From JAUWNP01 sp034430655 (GTDB taxonomy: Bacteria > Chloroflexota > Anaerolineae > B4-G1), in assembly GCA_034430655.1 (NCBI GenBank), contig DAOUEC010000088.1:1-8915 (forward strand): a stretch of 8,915 nucleotides of DNA, written 5' to 3'. Under the pieces are notes generated by a model. It saw only the letters and a program-made list of their open reading frames with translations, had not been told where the DNA came from and made no database searches. Position 1 is the first letter of the stretch. Each line of letters begins with the position of its first letter. Position numbers and translations under genes: made by a program. Below are positions 5,921 to 8,915 of this stretch, one piece after another.

Positions 5921-5952
5921 GACTTCGGAAGTCTCTGAGACTTCCGAAGTCT
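5920..5952. terminator. Perfect 15-bp stem-loop between convergent genes, nested palindrome
   Basis: agacttcggaagtct (5920-5934) and agacttccgaagtct (5938-5952) are exact reverse complements around a 3-nt loop, ctg. Each arm is itself a palindrome, agacttc-g-gaagtct, so one long hairpin or two short ones can form, and the structure is the same from both strands. It starts at the last base of prs and ends 5 nt before the stop of the convergent acetyltransferase. No T-run follows on either side, so it may act as a bidirectional terminator or transcript-end barrier. It could also be a copy of a dispersed REP-like element. Confidence 0.7.
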
Positions 5953-5957
5953 GCATA

Positions 5958-6407
5958 TCAGACGTCGTCGCTGTCGCGCTTCGTCAGGTAGTGGATGCCG
6001 GAGTCAATCTCGACGTAGCCCACTTTCCGAAACAGCGCCAGTGAGGTGGGGTTATCGTTTTCGACGAGGGCCGCGATGACGTGCATGCCCTGCTCGCGCA
6101 GCACCTCTTCAGCCTCCGCGATCAGCCGGGCTCCATAGCCTCGCCTGCGGTGGTCGGCGTCCACCGCCAGCCGGTTGATCCACCCCTTGCGGCTGTCGTG
6201 AGTAGCGATGACTGCGCCCACTAGTTGGCCGTCCATTTCCAACCCCAGGATCGTCTGGATGCCGCTGGCGAATTGTCGGGCCAGGCTAGCGCGGCTATCG
6301 CGTCCCCAGGATTTGAGCGAGTGCAGCCCCGCTCGCTGCCATAGCGCCAGCAGTTCGTCGTAGTCATCCAGTCCCAGTCGCCGTATGCGAAACCTATCTT
6401 CTTGCAT
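5958..6407 (-). CDS. GNAT family N-acetyltransferase (RimI-like)
   Basis: A 149-residue single-domain acetyl-CoA-dependent N-acetyltransferase. Beta strand 4 (GWINRLAVDADHR, 75-87) runs into the acetyl-CoA pyrophosphate loop RRRGYGA (87-93), the R-x-x-G-x-G/A signature of the family. NDNPTSLALFRKVGYVE near the C-terminus is the usual Asn-helix-Tyr motif. The N-terminal half, with LHSLKSWGRDSRASLARQF, forms the acceptor side and does not identify the substrate. The start is ATG (complement of 6405-6407) with AAGGG about 8 nt upstream. It lies 41 nt downstream of the PA14 gene on the same strand and may be its distal operon partner. It is convergent with prs across the stem-loop at 5920-5952. 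Confidence 0.92.
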   Translation of the reverse strand: MQEDRFRIRRLGLDDYDELLALWQRAGLHSLKSWGRDSRASLARQFASGIQTILGLEMDGQLVGAVIATHDSRKGWINRLAVDADHRRRGYGARLIAEAEEVLREQGMHVIAALVENDNPTSLALFRKVGYVEIDSGIHYLTKRDSDDV

Positions 6408-6448
6408 AGAAGCGGCCCTTTTCTCTCAGCCAAGCCAGCCCGGTTGTG

Positions 6449-8539
6449 TTACCGGCGGCGCCAGTTGAGGCGCACCAGGGCGATGCCGGTGCGCTCGAAG
6501 TATTCCAGCCGCACGGTGTGTGCGCCCGCACTCAGGGCGAGCGTACCGCTGCGGGTGCCGCGCATGGGACGCCAACTGTCAATCACCAGCCGGTCGTCCA
6601 CGTAGAGCCGCACGCCGTCATCGGACGTGGTGGTGAAGGTGTAGCGCCCGCCGCTGAACTCGACCGACCGTGTCCAGACGGCGGAGAAGTGGTTCGTGGG
6701 CACGGCAGGGTCTGGCGAGCCCCAGCCCCAGTTGAAGTCCAGCGCCGCGTCCTGGCGCGTGAGGGCTGGAGTGTCGGAGAGGTTCGCGTTGGCGTAGTAG
6801 GCCGCCTCCCACGGCCCGCCCGCGCCCTGGTCACCGGGGGCGATGGGGCCGGGTGTGGGCGTCGGCGCCGGCGCCACGCCGACCCGCTGCCAGGTCAGGC
6901 GCGCCATCGCCGCCTGGCTGCGCTCGAAGTACTCGACGCGCACGATGTGGTTCCCCGCCGCGAGGGTGGCGTAGCCGGTGCGGGTGCCGCGCATGGGACG
7001 CCAGGCGTTGATGATCAGCCGGTCGTCCACGTAGAGCCGTATGCCGTCGTCGGTGGTGGTGGTGAAGCGGTAGCGTCCGCCCTCGAAGGAAAAGGTGCCG
7101 CTCCAGCGCACGGAGAAGTCGTCGTGGTTTACCCCCGATGCAGGTGCGCCCCGCCCCCAGTTGAAGTCGAGGGCGGCATCGCTGCGCACCAGCGCGGGCG
7201 AGCCTGAGAGGGCACAGTTGTCAAAGTACTCTCCCTGCCATGGCCCGGGCATGCCGGGGGCGGGAGTGGTCACCGGTGTAGGGATGGGGGTAGGGGCAGA
7301 GGGAGGCGCAGCAGTGCCGCTCCGCTCCCACCAGAAGTGAACACGGGCTCCACCGGCGCGCTCGAAGTACTCCACCTTGAGGGTGTGCGTGCCCTCCAGG
7401 TAGGTCCAGTCCACGTAGTGCCACTCGTAGTCCATCGGCTGCCAGTAGTCCATCACCAGCGCCCCATCGAGCCGGACGCGCGCGCCGTCGTCGGAGCGGA
7501 CGTTGAAGCGGTAGTAGCCGGGGGTGAAGTAGACATTGCGCGTCCAGACGATGGAGAAATTGTCGCTGGGCATCCAATCGGCGGGTGCGCCCTCGCCCCA
7601 GTCGAAGTTGATCTCTGCGTCGTCGCGGATCAGCGCCGGGCCGCCGCGCAGTTCGGCGTTAGCGTAGTAGCGGCCCTCCCAGCCGCTGAAGTCGCCCAGC
7701 CGCTTCCACCACACGTGGGCGCTGGCCTCGCCGCCGTGCTCGTAGTACTCGACGACGACGGTGTGCCGTCCGCTGTCGAGGGTGACGTCGCCCCAGTGGG
7801 TGTTGGGCAGTTTCTGATCCTGCCAGGCATCCACGACGCGGTTGCCGTCCACTGAGATGCGCACGCCATCGTCGCAACTGGTGTAGAAGCGGTAGGCGCC
7901 AGGGGTGAAGCCCAGGCTGCGCGTCCAGCGGATGGAGAAGTTGTCGGCCGAGATAGCCCCGTCCGGGCTGCCGTTCTCCCAGTCGAAGTCAATGGCCGGG
8001 TCGTAGCGCACCAGGGCGGGGGAGCCGGAGAGGTCGCGGTTGCCAAAGTACTCGGCCCGCCAAGTGTCGCCACCGCTAATTCGCTCCCACGCCACCTGGA
8101 TGGCCGCATTGCCACTGTGCTCGTAGTACTCGACGCGCACGGGGTGGGTGCCTTTCGAGATGACGTAGTCCGCGAAGGACCAGGTCGCCTGGCGGTCGCG
8201 CCAGTCGTCCACGACGAGCGTGCTGCCGACCCAGATACGTAGCCCATCGTCGGAGCGGTAGGAGAAGCGATAGGTGCCGGTCTCGAACCACGCGTCGCGG
8301 GTCCAGCGGGCTGAGAAGTTGTCGGCCGGGATGCCGTCTCCGGGGCTGCCGGTGCCCCACTCGAAGTGCAGCGTGTCATCGTAGCGGGTGCTGGCTGGCG
8401 CACCGGCCAGGTCGCGATTGGCGAAGTACTCGGCGTACCAGGCGCTCTGCGCAGTTGCCGGGGTCGCTGCCGCGCCGAAGCACAATACGGTTAACGCAAT
8501 GGTGACGACGGTGACGAGACTCCATATTCGGTTTTTCAT
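6449..8539 (-). CDS. Secreted protein made of five tandem PA14 domains
   Basis: A 696-residue exported protein. Residues 1-30 form a Sec signal peptide: K2 and R4, a hydrophobic stretch, then ATPATA, with likely cleavage after A30. There is no lipobox before C20, no LPXTG and no C-terminal membrane helix, so it is probably released. Five PA14 beta-barrel domains follow, at about 33-155, 159-282, 286-408, 433-554 and 576-696. Each has a [Y/F]Y/F-N-x-x-L opening, FxWGxGxP, DNFSxxWT, a DDG motif and a closing VEY[Y/F]E...W. PA14 domains usually bind glycans or sit in adhesins and glycosidases; the DDG carboxylates often bind calcium. Pro/Thr linkers separate domains 3-4 and 4-5. Domains 4 and 5 are the most alike, both with WRPMRGTR. 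No catalytic domain is present. The start was chosen at 8539 because GGAGG lies 8 nt upstream and the signal peptide follows at once; a start at 8587 would add 16 residues ahead of it. The partner or glycan is unknown. Confidence 0.93.
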   Translation of the reverse strand: MKNRIWSLVTVVTIALTVLCFGAAATPATAQSAWYAEYFANRDLAGAPASTRYDDTLHFEWGTGSPGDGIPADNFSARWTRDAWFETGTYRFSYRSDDGLRIWVGSTLVVDDWRDRQATWSFADYVISKGTHPVRVEYYEHSGNAAIQVAWERISGGDTWRAEYFGNRDLSGSPALVRYDPAIDFDWENGSPDGAISADNFSIRWTRSLGFTPGAYRFYTSCDDGVRISVDGNRVVDAWQDQKLPNTHWGDVTLDSGRHTVVVEYYEHGGEASAHVWWKRLGDFSGWEGRYYANAELRGGPALIRDDAEINFDWGEGAPADWMPSDNFSIVWTRNVYFTPGYYRFNVRSDDGARVRLDGALVMDYWQPMDYEWHYVDWTYLEGTHTLKVEYFERAGGARVHFWWERSGTAAPPSAPTPIPTPVTTPAPGMPGPWQGEYFDNCALSGSPALVRSDAALDFNWGRGAPASGVNHDDFSVRWSGTFSFEGGRYRFTTTTDDGIRLYVDDRLIINAWRPMRGTRTGYATLAAGNHIVRVEYFERSQAAMARLTWQRVGVAPAPTPTPGPIAPGDQGAGGPWEAAYYANANLSDTPALTRQDAALDFNWGWGSPDPAVPTNHFSAVWTRSVEFSGGRYTFTTTSDDGVRLYVDDRLVIDSWRPMRGTRSGTLALSAGAHTVRLEYFERTGIALVRLNWRRR
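6551..7040 (-). repeat. Direct repeat within the PA14 gene (domains 4 and 5)
   Basis: A 24-base block (6551-6574) recurs exactly at 6980-7003. A nearby 21-base block (6590-6610) recurs at 7019-7039. Both are 429 bases apart, the length of one domain plus linker. Domains 1-3 do not share these runs. This points to a recent tandem duplication of one PA14-plus-linker unit. Confidence 0.75.
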
Positions 8540-8589
8540 TTTACTTACCTCCACTCGAATGTGTTTGCCATACTGCCGAACTGACAAGC

Positions 8590-8632
8590 AAAAACGGACG
8601 TCTCCCTATGAGAGCGTCTATTGATAGACGTC
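8590..8632 (-). promoter_or_regulatory. Possible attenuator ahead of the PA14 gene
   Basis: On the minus strand, gacgtct (8632-8626) can pair with agacgtc (8603-8597), and five U residues (8594-8590) come two bases later, resembling a weak intrinsic terminator. An alternative hairpin, cgtcta/tagacg (8630-8625 with 8620-8615, loop tcaa), uses the same 5' arm, so the two folds exclude each other. The loop of the first fold is long (22 nt) and the stem only 7 bp, so terminator strength is doubtful. Confidence 0.3.
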
Positions 8633-8699
8633 TGGTCACGCCCGAAGGGTCCATGTTCCAACGGTGAGTTACGGGAGCGAGACCCATCGACACACCGGC

Positions 8700-8751
8700 C
8701 CGCGCGCGCCCGACGCGCGGCGGCTGCAAATGCAACGAGCCGCCGATTTGC
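8700..8751. other. GC-rich block with overlapping alternative hairpins
   Basis: Three pairings compete. ccgcgcg (8700-8706) with cgcgcgg (8714-8720) gives 7 bp. cggcggct (8718-8725) with agccgccg (8738-8745) gives 8 bp with a 12-nt loop. The loop bases gcaaat (8726-8731) are complementary to atttgc (8746-8751), right after the second stem. The first two share bases 8718-8720. It could be structured leader RNA for the minus-strand PA14 gene or simply GC-rich spacer. Confidence 0.4.
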
Positions 8752-8915
8752 CCGCGGGTAGCGCAGTCGGGTGCATGCGCCATTAGTCCCCCTTTTTCTG
8801 TTTCAAGTGACACTTTCTCTAATCGAAACCTGTGCTTTCCAGTACATCATCACTGCTATCAAGCAATTCAATTCGTCGGACAGTTAGAGTTTCAGGTCAA
8901 GACAGAATAAACGCA

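Larger units (their letters stand above)
8540..8915. other. Long upstream region of the PA14 gene, structured, no secure gene
   Basis: These 376 bases hold the ribosome site of the PA14 gene (complement of 8548-8552), then a hairpin cluster with a U-tract (8590-8632), then a very GC-rich foldable block (8700-8751), then AT-rich sequence to the window end. No tRNA, no recognised riboswitch class and no convincing -35/-10 pair was found on either strand. A minus-strand 80-codon frame (8541-8783) crosses it, but its sequence gives no family signal. Confidence 0.6.

Noticed and set aside
6446..7855. Long plus-strand open frames opposite the PA14 gene (6446-7207, 7337-7855)
   Set aside because: They are antisense shadows of a GC-rich gene; the minus strand has clear repeated PA14 motifs and a signal peptide, while the plus-strand translations are low-complexity with no family signal.
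8754..8783. tRNA-like D-arm, gggtagcgcagtcggg, on the plus strand
   Set aside because: No matching acceptor stem, anticodon arm or T-arm (GGTTCGAATCC-like) follows; downstream sequence is a pyrimidine tract and AT-rich spacer.
8541..8800. Cyclic-di-GMP, cobalamin, ZTP or other known riboswitch upstream of the PA14 gene
   Set aside because: I looked for the conserved cores of these classes on both strands and found none. Structured leader RNA remains possible but unclassified.
8820..8900. Minus-strand TTGACC and TTGAAT as -35 elements for the PA14 gene
   Set aside because: No -10 with acceptable match follows either at 15-19 nt, so no promoter is called.

Overview
The window looks like a GC-rich chromosomal segment of a free-living bacterium. 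My best guess is Chloroflexota (Anaerolineae-like), based on high GC, GreA and B12-dependent metabolism genes, a divergent Prs, and a large secreted multi-PA14 protein with Pro/Thr linkers. The phylum is inferred from gene style, not from a marker gene.

Left part (1-562): the 3' end of greA, cut only by the window edge. It is followed by two hairpins and a strong sigma-70-type promoter with a perfect TATAAT at 507-512. The predicted transcript begins at or next to the ATG of a 14-codon upstream ORF, whose stop overlaps the start of the next gene (TGATG).

Middle part (563-5920): seven tightly packed plus-strand genes, with junctions of +1, +12, -20, +4, -4 and -8 nt, probably one transcription unit. 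The order is: a stand-alone cobalamin-binding subunit of a methylmalonyl-CoA-type mutase; its MeaB-type G-protein chaperone; a restriction endonuclease clearly related to EcoRV; its D12-class adenine methyltransferase; a histidine phosphatase; a RimJ/RimL-like GNAT acetyltransferase; and a ribose-phosphate diphosphokinase of a divergent subgroup. The two restriction-modification genes have much lower GC than their neighbours (about 47-52% against 75-78% in 60-base lines counted by hand). They look like an acquired cassette spliced into a metabolic operon. Conservation of the EcoRV catalytic and DNA-reading residues predicts cleavage at GATATC. The mutase catalytic subunit is not in the window.

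The operon ends at a perfect 15-bp stem-loop (5920-5952) whose arms are themselves palindromes. It lies between convergent genes and probably terminates in both directions.

Right part (5958-8915, minus strand): a large secreted protein of five PA14 domains (stop at 6449, start at 8539) with a second GNAT acetyltransferase downstream of it. Upstream of the PA14 gene are 376 bases with no secure gene. They hold mutually exclusive hairpins, a short U-tract and a GC-rich foldable block, which together could form a regulatory 5' leader. No convincing promoter was found there.
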